A stretch of DNA of 22,803 bases from a virus (IMGVR_UViG_3300032893_000280:1-22803); one strand, 5' to 3'. Numbered from the stretch's first letter, positions 14,659 to 22,770 are shown. Program-made: numbers and translations. Notes: a model not told the origin generated them from the sequence alone.

Positions 14659-15350
14659 GCTGGCCTCGCGACGATGTACCGGCGCGACACGTCCCACGGC
14701 ACGACCTCGACCCCATACCCCAGTTCGCCCAGCAGCGCGTGGATGCGGCGCGAGCTGTCGACGCTCTTGGGGTAGTCGCAGATCTGCGTCACGCCCGGCA
14801 GGTCGACGTCCTCGTGGTCCTCGATGATGAGCGTGGGGCGGCATCGTTCGAGCATGCGGCGCCCCCCCAGCAGCACTCCCAGCTCCGCACCCTCGACGTC
14901 GATCTTGACCATGTGAGCGTGGGTCACCTGGTCATCGAGCGTCGAAACCCTCCACGTCACCGTGGGGTAGTGACGCGTAAAGACCTCCCCCGACAACTCC
15001 GCGGGGTACGGGGTCCGATCCCAGAGCACGAGCTTGTGGATGGCGCAGCGCGACGTCCATTCGTTCGCCACGACGTTGGCCCTTAGGACCGCGTGCGCAA
15101 CGTCCGACGGCTCGAACGCATGTACGCGGCACCCCATCGTGAGGGCCGCGAGCGCGTAGGCCCCGAAGTGCGCCCCGACGTCCACGAACACGTCGCCGGG
15201 CCGAAGCCCCGCCAGCAGATGCCGCACGGGCTCGTCCTGGTCGAAGCACGCGTTGTCGTGTTCTTCGAACCCCACGCTCGCGGGATCGACGACGAGGAAC
15301 TCGCGCTTGAGAAACGTCTTGATCTCGACCCGCTTCACGTCCGCACCCAT
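14655..15350 (-). CDS. FkbM-type SAM-dependent methyltransferase (second)
   Basis: Codes for 231 aa from the ATG at 15350, which has a weak GGGG about 7 bases upstream and overlaps the previous gene by 16 bases; a GTG at 15338 giving a GTGA overlap is an equally possible start. Motif I is VDVGAHFG (56-63), with acidic E80 in HAFEPS for the SAM ribose, and the FkbM hallmark KIDVEGAE lies at 149-156, followed by TLIIEDHED (173-181). FkbM-family enzymes O-methylate sugars or sugar-like hydroxyls. It shares the family but not close sequence with the methyltransferase upstream, so this is not a recent tandem duplication. Likely substrate: the glycan made by the neighbouring glycosyltransferase (inference). 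Confidence 0.86.
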   Translation of the reverse strand: MGADVKRVEIKTFLKREFLVVDPASVGFEEHDNACFDQDEPVRHLLAGLRPGDVFVDVGAHFGAYALAALTMGCRVHAFEPSDVAHAVLRANVVANEWTSRCAIHKLVLWDRTPYPAELSGEVFTRHYPTVTWRVSTLDDQVTHAHMVKIDVEGAELGVLLGGRRMLERCRPTLIIEDHEDVDLPGVTQICDYPKSVDSSRRIHALLGELGYGVEVVPWDVSRRYIVARPA

Positions 15351-15976
15351 ATCGCGACCCCGTATTCGTGGTCGACCTCCGAGAGGCACCGGAATCCACG
15401 CGCCGTCGCGATCTTGCGCTGCGCGACGCGGTGGTCGCGCGAGTGGAACTCGACCAACAGCGCCTTGAGGTCGTCCCAGTGGCGGAAGTGGTTCATGACC
15501 TCGATCTCGGTCCCTTCGCTGTCGCACTTCAGAACGTCGCAGCGCGGGAGATCTCGAGGGTGCACCGTCGGGACCGCTCGACCCTCGGTGACGGACAACT
15601 GGTGCGTCTTCGCGCTCCCCCAATCCCACGGGAGTCCAAAGTAGGCCCGCTCCTGCTCCGTCACGGCCGCAGGGAAGCGATGGACGCGGAGCCGCGGGTG
15701 CGCGTTGGCGAACGTCAACTCGAGCGCGGCTTCGTTGGGGTCGTAGCAATGGACCGTCGTGAGCGAGGGCCAGCGGTGCGCTGCCCACGCGACGAAGCTC
15801 CCGCAGTGTGACCCGACGTCGACCGCGACCTCGACGCGCTCCGGTAGCGAGGCGTGGTCGTACTCACCGGCGAACACTTGTCGGCAGATCCATTCCGCAT
15901 GGTCACGCGTATTCCGGGGTTCCGCCGGGATCGCGAAAGGGCGACCGCCAGGTCCGTCGATGAGCTCGATCTTCAC
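15335..15976 (-). CDS. FkbM-type SAM-dependent methyltransferase (first)
   Basis: Codes for 213 aa from a GTG at 15976 that shares one base with the TAG of the preceding gene (TAGTG); a GGAGG lies about 11 bases upstream. The SAM-binding motif I is VDVGSHCG (52-59), with D79 in HCYDPNE as the acidic ribose contact. The FkbM hallmark appears as KCDSEGTE (150-157), then a LLVEFHSRDH strand. The protein is complete at the usual family length. The substrate is probably a sugar hydroxyl, since FkbM enzymes are common in glycan clusters and the large glycosyltransferase is two genes upstream. Two FkbM genes in a row suggest methylation at two positions or residues. Confidence 0.86.
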   Translation of the reverse strand: MKIELIDGPGGRPFAIPAEPRNTRDHAEWICRQVFAGEYDHASLPERVEVAVDVGSHCGSFVAWAAHRWPSLTTVHCYDPNEAALELTFANAHPRLRVHRFPAAVTEQERAYFGLPWDWGSAKTHQLSVTEGRAVPTVHPRDLPRCDVLKCDSEGTEIEVMNHFRHWDDLKALLVEFHSRDHRVAQRKIATARGFRCLSEVDHEYGVAIWVRT

Positions 15977-16491
15977 TAGGGACCGAGCCTCCAGTGCTGC
16001 AAATTGTCATAGGCGAACGGGTCGTCGTCGAGAATCACTGGAGCCGCAGAAAAGACATCGGCCCGGACCCCCTTCATGCCGAGCATCCTGGCAAGCGCGT
16101 GGCAAAGGCGACGACCTTCTTTGCGCAGCAACACGATGCCGCGGAACACGTCCAGCACCGCCTCCTTGTTGTCCGAACTCTGGACAAACGTAATGGGCCA
16201 CATGACCTGGATCTGAGCCTCCAACGTCAAAAGCCCCTGCTGGGCCGGCATCGCGAACGTGGTGGACTGCGTCGTAGGGCCGGGCGTCACGGGATTGCCG
16301 GCTTGCGCCGCGCTTCCGTACACGATTCCCTTGATGTAGTTTTCGACGTTGCTGTCGGGACGCGCCCCCCCATCCGCCTCCGACTGGGTCGCCGTGATGG
16401 CGTTCTCGAGTCGCGGCTCGGCCTGGAGAAAGATCGCCCCGTAGCCGACGAAGTGTCGCAGGTAGGTTCGGTCTTGCTCGCTGTACGCCAT
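15976..16491 (-). CDS. Hypothetical virion-region protein (171 aa)
   Basis: Codes for 171 aa from the ATG at 16491, 2 bases after the stop of the glycosyltransferase. It begins MAYSEQDRTYLRHFVGYGAI and continues with a helical FLQAEPRLENAITATQSEAD part, a Thr/Pro/Gly-rich middle (NPVTPGPTTQSTT) and a C-terminal helical LRKEGRRLCHALARMLG. I cannot name the family. The helical opening and its location between capsid and neck genes fit a head-tail adaptor or similar connector, isolated here from its partners by the glycan genes. The frame is open further upstream inside the glycosyltransferase, but that is same-strand shadow. Its place within the cassette could also mean a role linked to glycosylation. 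Confidence 0.6.
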   Translation of the reverse strand: MAYSEQDRTYLRHFVGYGAIFLQAEPRLENAITATQSEADGGARPDSNVENYIKGIVYGSAAQAGNPVTPGPTTQSTTFAMPAQQGLLTLEAQIQVMWPITFVQSSDNKEAVLDVFRGIVLLRKEGRRLCHALARMLGMKGVRADVFSAAPVILDDDPFAYDNLQHWRLGP

Positions 16492-16493
16492 CG

Positions 16494-19400
16494 CTACTCC
16501 GCACAGGCGCGCTGAAGATATCGAGGACCCGCGTACAGGCTCGCGTCCCGAATGATGCCCTCGAGCGCGACCGCGGCCCGGTCGAACGTGTACTGAGCCG
16601 CGAGCTGAGGCCCGAGCTCCCGAAGGTCCGATGTCTCGGCAACCGCAAGCGTACACGCGACCGTCTCGGCGAACACGTCGAGATGTTGACTCGCGGGCGA
16701 CGGGCACATCGCGACGTGACCCCGGTAGATGGACTCCAGCGCGTCCGCTGGCGCCAGCACGACCGGGATACCGAGCCGGCAACACTCCATAGTCGAGACG
16801 CTGAAGGTCTCGCACGGCGCCGTGGGCTCGCACGGGAACGCGAACACCGACGCCTCCGCGAGCTCTCGCCAGAGCTCCGCCCTCGGGAGCTTGCCGAGCA
16901 ACACCACGCCCCCCGCGGCCTCGGCGCGCGCGTAGCTGGCGCGAAGCTCGCGCGTACGGTCACCCAGCCGCCCCTTGGGCTCTTCGGAATCCAGAATGGC
17001 GCGCAGCGGCCCCACGACGTGCAGGTGGGCCTCCGGCATCATGCGTCGGATCTCGGGATAGGCGTTCAGCAGGTTGTGGAGTCCGCGGTCCGCCGACGTG
17101 TGGTAGAGGATGCGGCCGCAGACGGGCCGGCGCTCGATCGGCAGCTCCCCGACGGCGTTGGGGAGGACGGCCCAGCGGCCCGTGGGATCGAACTGCTCCC
17201 GCAGAATGTCGACCGCGTGCTGACTCGGCGCCACGTTGACGTCCGCCGAGTCGAAGTGCATGTAGGGCTGGTACGTGTGGTGGCTCGCGACCCTTAGGGT
17301 TCGGCGACCGTCGAAGTGTACGAGCGGCGAGGTGTCGTAATACGCGAGCACCACGTCGGGCGCCGGTGCAGACAAGAGGTGGTCGAGCCGCACATAGTCG
17401 ACACCCTCGCGATGCACCAGCGGATGCCGGAAGGTCGAGTACGCCCGAACGTTCCAACGCCCCGTGGCCCCCATTGCCCGCACGAGTCCCAGGAAGCCGA
17501 CGCGCGAACCCCGGCCCTGCGCTTCAGCGCCTGGGTCCCCCGTCGCGTCCATCAGGACATCGCCGCTCGCCTGCGGTGCGAGGATCATGTGGATCGTGGG
17601 GAGGTTGGGTCGCACCGCGTACACGCCCTCCGTGATGGGCGTCACCTTCGCCATCGCGACGTCGCGGAACGCCCACTCGCCCCACTGGACCGCCACGGGG
17701 TCCCAACCGAAAGTGTCGCGCGCGTACTCCCGAACGGGTTCTCGCCAAGTGTCGCACTTGTCCGAGAGCGTGAGGGCCGTGACGGCCGCGTCGACGAACT
17801 GGATCCGGTACTCTTCGGTGTCGACCGCCCCGACCGGCATCGCGCAATAGCGGGCCGTTTCGGGCAGCGCCCCGTAGGGCGAGCAGACGCCGTGCAGACC
17901 CGCGGCCTGCGCCTCCATGGCGGTGATGCAACTTGTTTCAGTGAAGGGCTTCCCCCCTGCCCAACTGGGATAGAGCCACGCGCCCGCGGCCAACATCTCG
18001 CGCGCGAGCGTCGCCTGATCGACGCGGTCGTGGTGCACGACGCCTGGCGTCGCCGCCATCTTGGTCTCGAACTCGTCACGCGCCAACTTGGGAAAGCCCG
18101 CGAACCCGTAGAAGACGTGCAGCTCGGCGTCGGGCACTCGGGCCAGAATCGCGGGCCACATATCGAGTAGCTCCGTGAGGCCGCGGTCCGGGCTCGAGCT
18201 GTAGATCGCGCGATGCGGGTGACGCGTGACCTCGACGTCGAAGCGTTCAAACTCGATGCCGTTGCGGGTCTGTACCACACGGTCCGCCACGCCCGGGAAG
18301 GCTTTGCGGAGGTGATCGGCGTGCCATGCGCTCAACGCCAACACGCGGTCCGCGAGGTCTATGTTCCACGGCGTCGCTCCCGCCGGCAGAACGTCGTGCA
18401 CCCAGAGCCACTTGACCTTCGCGCGGTGATTCTCCAGTAGCTCGGCGCTGCGCCACGCGACCAACAGGTCGCACCCCTCGACTTCGTCGACGTTCCCCAT
18501 CGCGCGGTACTCGACGCCCTCGTAAAGGCCCGGTCGGTCGCACCGGCAATACACCCTCACGCGGCAGTCGAGGATCGCAAGCCGCTTCGCGACCTGGATG
18601 ACGGCCGTCTCGCTGCCGCCAATGCCGCGCCGCGCCGCACTGTCGGGGTCCCATGCTTCCCCGAACGCCCCGCACACGATCGCGACGTCGAGCTTGCCCG
18701 CGTGGAGGTCGGTGGTGCGCAGCTCCAGTTCACGCAGCCTGAGCTGCGCCGCGGGGTCGTCGGCACGCACCACGTGCTTGAAAAGATCGTACGCGGCCTT
18801 GACGTCACCGAGCCGTTCGAGCACGTCCTGCAGGATCGCGGGGACGTTGAACGTCGCGTCGCTCGGATTCTGCGGCGCGGAAGACCGTGGGCGCGTGAGC
18901 GCGAGCCCCTTTTCGGCGAAGTGTCGGACACGCGCCAGGTGGCGAAGCTCCGCCGCGGCGTCACCCCGATGCTTGACCTTGTTCGCCACCCCGTACGCCA
19001 ACTTCGCGAGCGCGAAGTAGCCATCGGGCCAGTCGGGCCTGTACTGCACGGCCTTTTGGCCCCAGAGCGCGGCGTCTTGCTCGCGCCCCGGCCAAAACGA
19101 CAACACATCCACCATGTGGAGGCACGCCAGCATGCGCTCGTCGTCGAGGTCGCTCGCGTGGACGAACCGCACCATCCACGCGAGCGCGAGGTTGTGGTCG
19201 CCCGACTTCGCAAACTCCATCCCGAGGTCGAACATCGTCTTGGGGTCGACGTGGTCGACCCCGACCTCGCGCACGTGGTCCAGGAGAATCCGGAGGTTGC
19301 GGCGCGACCGAGGCTTCGTCTTGTCGCAGTGGTGACGCCACACGATGGGGTACGGGGGCTCGAGCGTCTGCCACTCGTTCGCGAGCCGGCACGTGAGGCC

Positions 19401-19868
19401 CTCGTGTACCCGGTAGACCCAGTGGAACTGGTTCGCGGGGTACACGACACGCTCGCGCTGTTGCCAGCTGATCGAGCGCTCTTCGGCGTCCTGGTCGTAG
19501 TCGTAGCCGAAGAGCGCGCGCCACGGCTGACCCTTGGAGCGCGCGTGGCACCACGCGATGGCGTCCCGCAGTTGGTCGGGATTCTCGACCGTGTCGTCGG
19601 CATCGAGCCACACGACGGTCTCGTGGCTCGCGAGCGCGAAGCTTTTGGCGCGCGCCCGCGAGAAGTCCGCGATGTCGCCGTCGGGGAAGTTGCAGTCCGT
19701 GAAGAACTCGAACTTGTCCGCCAGCCGGGCCGCGACCTCCGCCGTGCCGTCATGACTCCCCGTGTCCACGATGCAGACCTCGTCGACGTGGGGACGGATC
19801 GAGAGAACGGCCCGTTCGAGTCCGGGCTCGTTCTTCACGATCAGGCAGGCGGAGATGCGGTCAGCCAT
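16494..19868 (-). CDS. Three-domain glycosyltransferase: GT2, TPR-like, GT4, GT4
   Basis: Codes for 1124 aa from the ATG at 19868 (MADRISACLIVKNEPGLERA), 8 bases after the preceding stop; the upstream GTG at 19922 would add a non-conserved extension. Domain 1 (about 1-190) is a GT2 GT-A fold with SACLIVKNE, VDTGSHDGT and the DXD in WLDADD (89-91). Residues about 205-390 are helical and TPR-like. Domain 2 (about 392-740) is GT-B/GT4-like with GGSETAV (417-423), SSSPDRGL and E644-x7-E652. Domain 3 (about 770-1110) is another GT-B with TSADRGL (924-930) and E1020-x7-E1028. All three appear catalytically intact, so one chain may add two or three sugars in turn. Cytoplasmic; no signal or membrane segment is seen. 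Targets are probably virion proteins or a host glycan. Confidence 0.9.
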   Translation of the reverse strand: MADRISACLIVKNEPGLERAVLSIRPHVDEVCIVDTGSHDGTAEVAARLADKFEFFTDCNFPDGDIADFSRARAKSFALASHETVVWLDADDTVENPDQLRDAIAWCHARSKGQPWRALFGYDYDQDAEERSISWQQRERVVYPANQFHWVYRVHEGLTCRLANEWQTLEPPYPIVWRHHCDKTKPRSRRNLRILLDHVREVGVDHVDPKTMFDLGMEFAKSGDHNLALAWMVRFVHASDLDDERMLACLHMVDVLSFWPGREQDAALWGQKAVQYRPDWPDGYFALAKLAYGVANKVKHRGDAAAELRHLARVRHFAEKGLALTRPRSSAPQNPSDATFNVPAILQDVLERLGDVKAAYDLFKHVVRADDPAAQLRLRELELRTTDLHAGKLDVAIVCGAFGEAWDPDSAARRGIGGSETAVIQVAKRLAILDCRVRVYCRCDRPGLYEGVEYRAMGNVDEVEGCDLLVAWRSAELLENHRAKVKWLWVHDVLPAGATPWNIDLADRVLALSAWHADHLRKAFPGVADRVVQTRNGIEFERFDVEVTRHPHRAIYSSSPDRGLTELLDMWPAILARVPDAELHVFYGFAGFPKLARDEFETKMAATPGVVHHDRVDQATLAREMLAAGAWLYPSWAGGKPFTETSCITAMEAQAAGLHGVCSPYGALPETARYCAMPVGAVDTEEYRIQFVDAAVTALTLSDKCDTWREPVREYARDTFGWDPVAVQWGEWAFRDVAMAKVTPITEGVYAVRPNLPTIHMILAPQASGDVLMDATGDPGAEAQGRGSRVGFLGLVRAMGATGRWNVRAYSTFRHPLVHREGVDYVRLDHLLSAPAPDVVLAYYDTSPLVHFDGRRTLRVASHHTYQPYMHFDSADVNVAPSQHAVDILREQFDPTGRWAVLPNAVGELPIERRPVCGRILYHTSADRGLHNLLNAYPEIRRMMPEAHLHVVGPLRAILDSEEPKGRLGDRTRELRASYARAEAAGGVVLLGKLPRAELWRELAEASVFAFPCEPTAPCETFSVSTMECCRLGIPVVLAPADALESIYRGHVAMCPSPASQHLDVFAETVACTLAVAETSDLRELGPQLAAQYTFDRAAVALEGIIRDASLYAGPRYLQRACAE

Positions 19869-19876
19869 GCGCGGGC

Positions 19877-20146
19877 TCAGAAGAGAATCGACTGCGGGAC
19901 GGGGGACGGCAGCACGCGGCACGTGCTGGGCGTGTAGAGCGGGGTCCAGGGCGGCGCCCCACCCTTTTGCACGAGCCGCACCGGGCGATTGAACACCTGG
20001 GCGAACTGCTGCGCGACCACCTGGGCATCGAGCAGCGTCGCGGCGGTGAATTCGGGCGAAATCTGGTTGCCGCTCCCGCCACCCCCCGCGCCGCCCGAAG
20101 AGTTCGTGTAGTCGTCGATGAGGTAGTAGACCGATGCCGTTGCCAT
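19877..20146 (-). CDS. Small hypothetical protein (89 aa) with Gly-rich linker
   Basis: Codes for 89 aa from the ATG at 20146, one base after the stop of the preceding gene. It begins MATASVYYLIDDYTNSSGGA, has a Gly-rich linker (GGAGGGGSGNQ), then a helical EFTAATLLDAQVVAQQFAQV part and a beta end (RPVRLVQKGGAPPWTPLYTP). No family is recognised. Its position two genes after the major capsid protein and the linker-plus-small-domain build would suit a head-associated protein, but this is inference. Tight spacing to the 237-aa gene and to the glycosyltransferase gene makes it a normal operon member. Confidence 0.6.
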   Translation of the reverse strand: MATASVYYLIDDYTNSSGGAGGGGSGNQISPEFTAATLLDAQVVAQQFAQVFNRPVRLVQKGGAPPWTPLYTPSTCRVLPSPVPQSILF

Positions 20147-20147
20147 T

Positions 20148-20861
20148 TCACTTGCCTTTCGTTCTTGCCGCCTGTTCGACGGACTGGAGTTTGTTTTCCG
20201 CTTCGAGCCGCGCCTTGGTCTCGCGCGCGGCCGCCTCTTCGGCGCGGGCCTTGGCCTCGAGCGCCTCGCGTGCCGTGGCCTGCGCTTGCTCGAGGAGCTT
20301 GCGCGCGCCCTGCACCTCCATCTCGGCCGAAAGCTTCTCGACGTTCGCCTTCGCCATCGCGGCCATGGCTTGCTCGGCCTGCGCCTTCGCCATGTCGAGG
20401 TTGGCCGCCAAGCCGGGGACCTTGTGCCACCGTTTGCAAATCAACTGCGGCGCCAACCCCGCCGACACGACGCGGGGATGGTCGAGGTCACGGCACGCAT
20501 CCTTTTTGTTCGTGCACGCGGGATGCAGGCAGTGCGTGCGCTGGATCGCGAGGTCGAAGTCGCTCGAGATCTGCTTGGTCTGGCCAGCCTTGATTACGAA
20601 GATGCGGTTGCCGCTCTTCATTTCAAGTCGGCGTGCCGGCGTGGCCTCGAGATAGGCCTTGCGCCAAGCCGCATTCTTCGGATCGGTCCCGATGTGGACC
20701 TCGAGCACGACGTCCTGCGACGTCGGGTTGTACCACTCGGTGTAGAGCTGGTCGTCCTCGACGTAGAGGGGGGCACCGGGGGTGTCGACCGGAATGAACT
20801 GGCCGTCGTACTTGGCCGGCTTCGCACTCGGGATGAAGTCGTCTTGGGTGGGCTGTGACAT
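20148..20861 (-). CDS. Head-region protein: beta domain, Cys cluster and coiled-coil tail
   Basis: Codes for 237 aa from the ATG at 20861, with GAAGG about 9 bases upstream. Residues about 20-105 are beta-rich (GAPLYVEDDQLYTEWYNPTS, DVVLEVHIGTD, RIFVIKAGQTKQISSDFDLA). A Cys/His cluster follows, HC-LHPAC-TNKKDAC-R with another Cys at LICKRW, perhaps binding zinc. The last ~90 residues (AQAEQAMAAMAKANVEKLSA ... ARAEEAAARETKARLEAENK) form an Ala/Glu/Lys coiled coil. Encoded directly after the major capsid protein, it may decorate or stabilise the head. I recognise no known family. The coiled coil could make it an oligomer. Confidence 0.65.
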   Translation of the reverse strand: MSQPTQDDFIPSAKPAKYDGQFIPVDTPGAPLYVEDDQLYTEWYNPTSQDVVLEVHIGTDPKNAAWRKAYLEATPARRLEMKSGNRIFVIKAGQTKQISSDFDLAIQRTHCLHPACTNKKDACRDLDHPRVVSAGLAPQLICKRWHKVPGLAANLDMAKAQAEQAMAAMAKANVEKLSAEMEVQGARKLLEQAQATAREALEAKARAEEAAARETKARLEAENKLQSVEQAARTKGK

Positions 20862-20891
20862 GTAGAAAAACCTTCGTGATGGGAGAGGGCC

Positions 20892-20919
20892 CGAGGGGAA
20901 GGCGAATCCTCCCCCCTCG
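20892..20919 (-). other. Strong GC-rich hairpin just after the major capsid gene
   Basis: On the minus strand CGAGGGGGGAGG pairs with CCTTCCCCTCG around the loop ATTCG, about 11 pairs with one bulged G and one G-U pair. It begins 3 bases past the capsid TGA. A TTTTT run occurs about 23 bases later, too far away for a classical intrinsic terminator. It may protect the capsid mRNA end or partly stop transcription. Confidence 0.5.
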
Positions 20920-20922
20920 CGA

Positions 20923-22026
20923 TCAGCTCTCGCTGATGTCCTGGATGACCGCCATCGCGTTTCGACGAACGATGGCCGACGCCACCGTCAACCTCGCGCT
21001 GATCTTGTGGCTGTCGCCCGTCTTCGCGATCTCGACGAACCGCACGGGCAGCGGCACCGTCATCCTGGTCGCGGGCTCGTCGCCCGAGCTGCCCGTCAAC
21101 CCGAGCGACTCGAAGAACTCGATCTCGTTGCGGGTCGGCATGTGGGGTAGGTACTGGAGCTTGATGAATTCCGTGTTGAGGAACGCCATCTTGCCCGTCG
21201 GGGCCAACGGGTTGCGCTGCACGCGCTTGCCCTTCCACTGCAGGTTGTCCATCTGTCCGATGGCGTCCATCGCGACCCCGAGCCCGTATTCGTTGCGGTC
21301 GTTGATACGCACGAGCGGGAAGTTGCCCGCGTTGCCTGTGCCGGCCGTGAAGAACTGCTCGTACTTCGCCGCGACGCCCGCCGACGTCAGGATCATGTTC
21401 CACGGCAACGAAGCCGCGATGAAGATCGCGTTGTCGGCCTGGTTCATGAGGTTGGGCGTGAGCGACCGCAAAACACCGCCGTTGGCCAGCAGCGTCGAAG
21501 CCCATTCGCTGTAGGTCGCGGGGTTGAGACCACCGTAGACACCGCTCGCCGACAGCGCACCGCCGAAGATCCCGATGAGCGTCGGGTTGCCGTTGGAGTC
21601 GACACCCGTGCCCGTCAGGAGATCCTGCTCGACCGCCTTCGCGAGAATCGAGTTGGCCGACACGACACGCGACCCGAAGAGATCGCGCAGCTTCTCGGGG
21701 GTCCCGATGGAGCCGCGTGCCGCGTCGATCTCCTGCTCGGAGATCTGGAAGCTCGTGCGGTAGGTCGCCCACGAGAAGACCGCTGGCTCGTTGATGTCGG
21801 AGTTGTACTCGGACGCCTGGACGTCGCTCCCCTCCGCCACGGTACCGCCCGTCGCGTTCGTAAACTCGACGTCGAACGCGGCGTTCTTGCCGTGGCCCGG
21901 CTTGATGTTGCCCGCCTCCGCGATCCACTTGAGGAGGAACGTCGTGCGGTTCCATTGCCGCGTGAGGTCCTCGTCCATCGTCTGCGACAAGGCATTGAAA
22001 ATCGTCGCGATGCTTTCACCAGCCAT
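20923..22026 (-). CDS. Major capsid protein
   Basis: Codes for 367 aa. The ATG at 22026 has an AAGGAAG Shine-Dalgarno about 5 bases away. It starts MAGESIATIFNALSQTMDED and includes TTFLLKWIAEAGNIKPGHGK, TYRTSFQISEQEIDAARGSI and a late RMTVPLPVRFVEIAKTGDSH. The N-terminal helix, the A-domain-like middle (TPNLMNQADNAIFIAASLPW) and the length fit HK97-fold capsid proteins. It follows a scaffold-like gene and has the strongest start signal in the head section, as a high-copy protein should. It is the main shell subunit and a candidate target for the downstream glycosyltransferase. The call rests on gene order and general pattern, since capsid families share little sequence. Confidence 0.85.
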   Translation of the reverse strand: MAGESIATIFNALSQTMDEDLTRQWNRTTFLLKWIAEAGNIKPGHGKNAAFDVEFTNATGGTVAEGSDVQASEYNSDINEPAVFSWATYRTSFQISEQEIDAARGSIGTPEKLRDLFGSRVVSANSILAKAVEQDLLTGTGVDSNGNPTLIGIFGGALSASGVYGGLNPATYSEWASTLLANGGVLRSLTPNLMNQADNAIFIAASLPWNMILTSAGVAAKYEQFFTAGTGNAGNFPLVRINDRNEYGLGVAMDAIGQMDNLQWKGKRVQRNPLAPTGKMAFLNTEFIKLQYLPHMPTRNEIEFFESLGLTGSSGDEPATRMTVPLPVRFVEIAKTGDSHKISARLTVASAIVRRNAMAVIQDISES

Positions 22027-22047
22027 GGTGTCTTCCTTTGTTCATGG

Positions 22048-22065
22048 GCTGGCGAAATTGCCAGC
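22048..22065. repeat. Short inverted repeat between scaffold and capsid genes
   Basis: GCTGGC and GCCAGC flank a 6-base loop; the pairing is perfect. It lies in the 48-base gap before the capsid Shine-Dalgarno. No T-run follows, so it is not an intrinsic terminator. It could be a processing or stability hairpin in the late mRNA; this is a guess. Confidence 0.4.
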
Positions 22066-22074
22066 GTCCGTCCG

Positions 22075-22770
22075 TTACGTGCCGCGCTCGGCCCAGTCGG
22101 CCAACGCGGCTTTGATCCGGTCGTTGCGCTCTTGCGGCGTGACCGGGCCATTCTTGACTTGGGGTTGACCCGTCTTGGGTCGCGACCCGCTGCCCTGCGT
22201 GCCGCTCGGCGGAATGAAGAGCTTCGCCTCCTCCGACTTCGCCCAGCCCGAGAGCCCCGTGCGGTGGTCCACCTCGGTGCCCGTCGACTCCGTGAACACG
22301 ATGTCGTCCGTGTCGTCGGCCGCGTACCGGATGCGTCCCTCTTGCTGCAGGAGCGCGTACGCGGCCTTGAAGCGCGTGCCCGTGATGCCGGCGCTCTCGA
22401 GCACTTCCTCGGCCGCCTTGCGGAGCGTGATGTCGCGGTTCTTTGCCCGTTCGGCCGCCGCACGACGGTCCGACTCTTCGGCCCGGGCCTGCATTTCGGC
22501 GAACTGACGCTTGAGAGTCGCGAACTCGACGTCTTCCTTACGGTCTCGCTTGCTCCCCTTGCCGTCGTCCGTCGCGGGCGTGAAGGCCGCGAGCTTCTCG
22601 TCCAACATCTTGGCGAAGTCGCTCTTGATCGCTTCGCGGTCCTCGGCCCGCTTCTTGTCCGCCTGGACATCGCGGGCCCGGATGCTGCTGTTTACGATGC
22701 TGCTGACGAGCTGGCGCAGGCTGTTGGTCTGCTCCTCGGTGAAGGGAGACGTGGGGGTGTCGTCGGCCAT
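22075..22770 (-). CDS. Scaffold-like capsid assembly protein
   Basis: Codes for 231 aa. The ATG at 22770 has a perfect GGAGGA Shine-Dalgarno about 5 bases away. The product is highly charged: an N-terminal helix with DVQADKKRAEDREAIKSDFA, a coiled-coil middle (VEFATLKRQFAEMQARAEES, DRRAAAERAKNRDITLRKAA), then a more folded part (AGITGTRFKAAYALLQQEGR) and a Pro/Gly-rich linker before a short basic helix (NDRIKAALADWAERG). This composition, and the place immediately before the capsid gene, are typical of phage scaffolding proteins, which shape the procapsid and then leave. No serine protease motif is seen, so it is not a fused protease-scaffold. The portal is expected beyond the right edge. Confidence 0.75.
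   Translation of the reverse strand: MADDTPTSPFTEEQTNSLRQLVSSIVNSSIRARDVQADKKRAEDREAIKSDFAKMLDEKLAAFTPATDDGKGSKRDRKEDVEFATLKRQFAEMQARAEESDRRAAAERAKNRDITLRKAAEEVLESAGITGTRFKAAYALLQQEGRIRYAADDTDDIVFTESTGTEVDHRTGLSGWAKSEEAKLFIPPSGTQGSGSRPKTGQPQVKNGPVTPQERNDRIKAALADWAERGT

Noticed and set aside
16492-16833. Upstream extension of the 171-aa gene into the glycosyltransferase
   Set aside because: The extension is Arg/Gly-rich shadow of the third glycosyltransferase domain; the ATG at 16491 just after its stop gives a sensible start.
19869-19922. Longer start for the glycosyltransferase at GTG 19922
   Set aside because: It overlaps the preceding gene by 46 bases and adds 18 residues not expected before a GT2 strand that normally begins within a few residues of the start.
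18702-19937. Long plus-strand open frame (about 411 codons) opposite the glycosyltransferase gene
   Set aside because: It is antisense to a gene with three recognisable domains; its translation is Arg/Val/Glu-rich without known motifs. High-GC genes commonly leave such open frames on the other strand.
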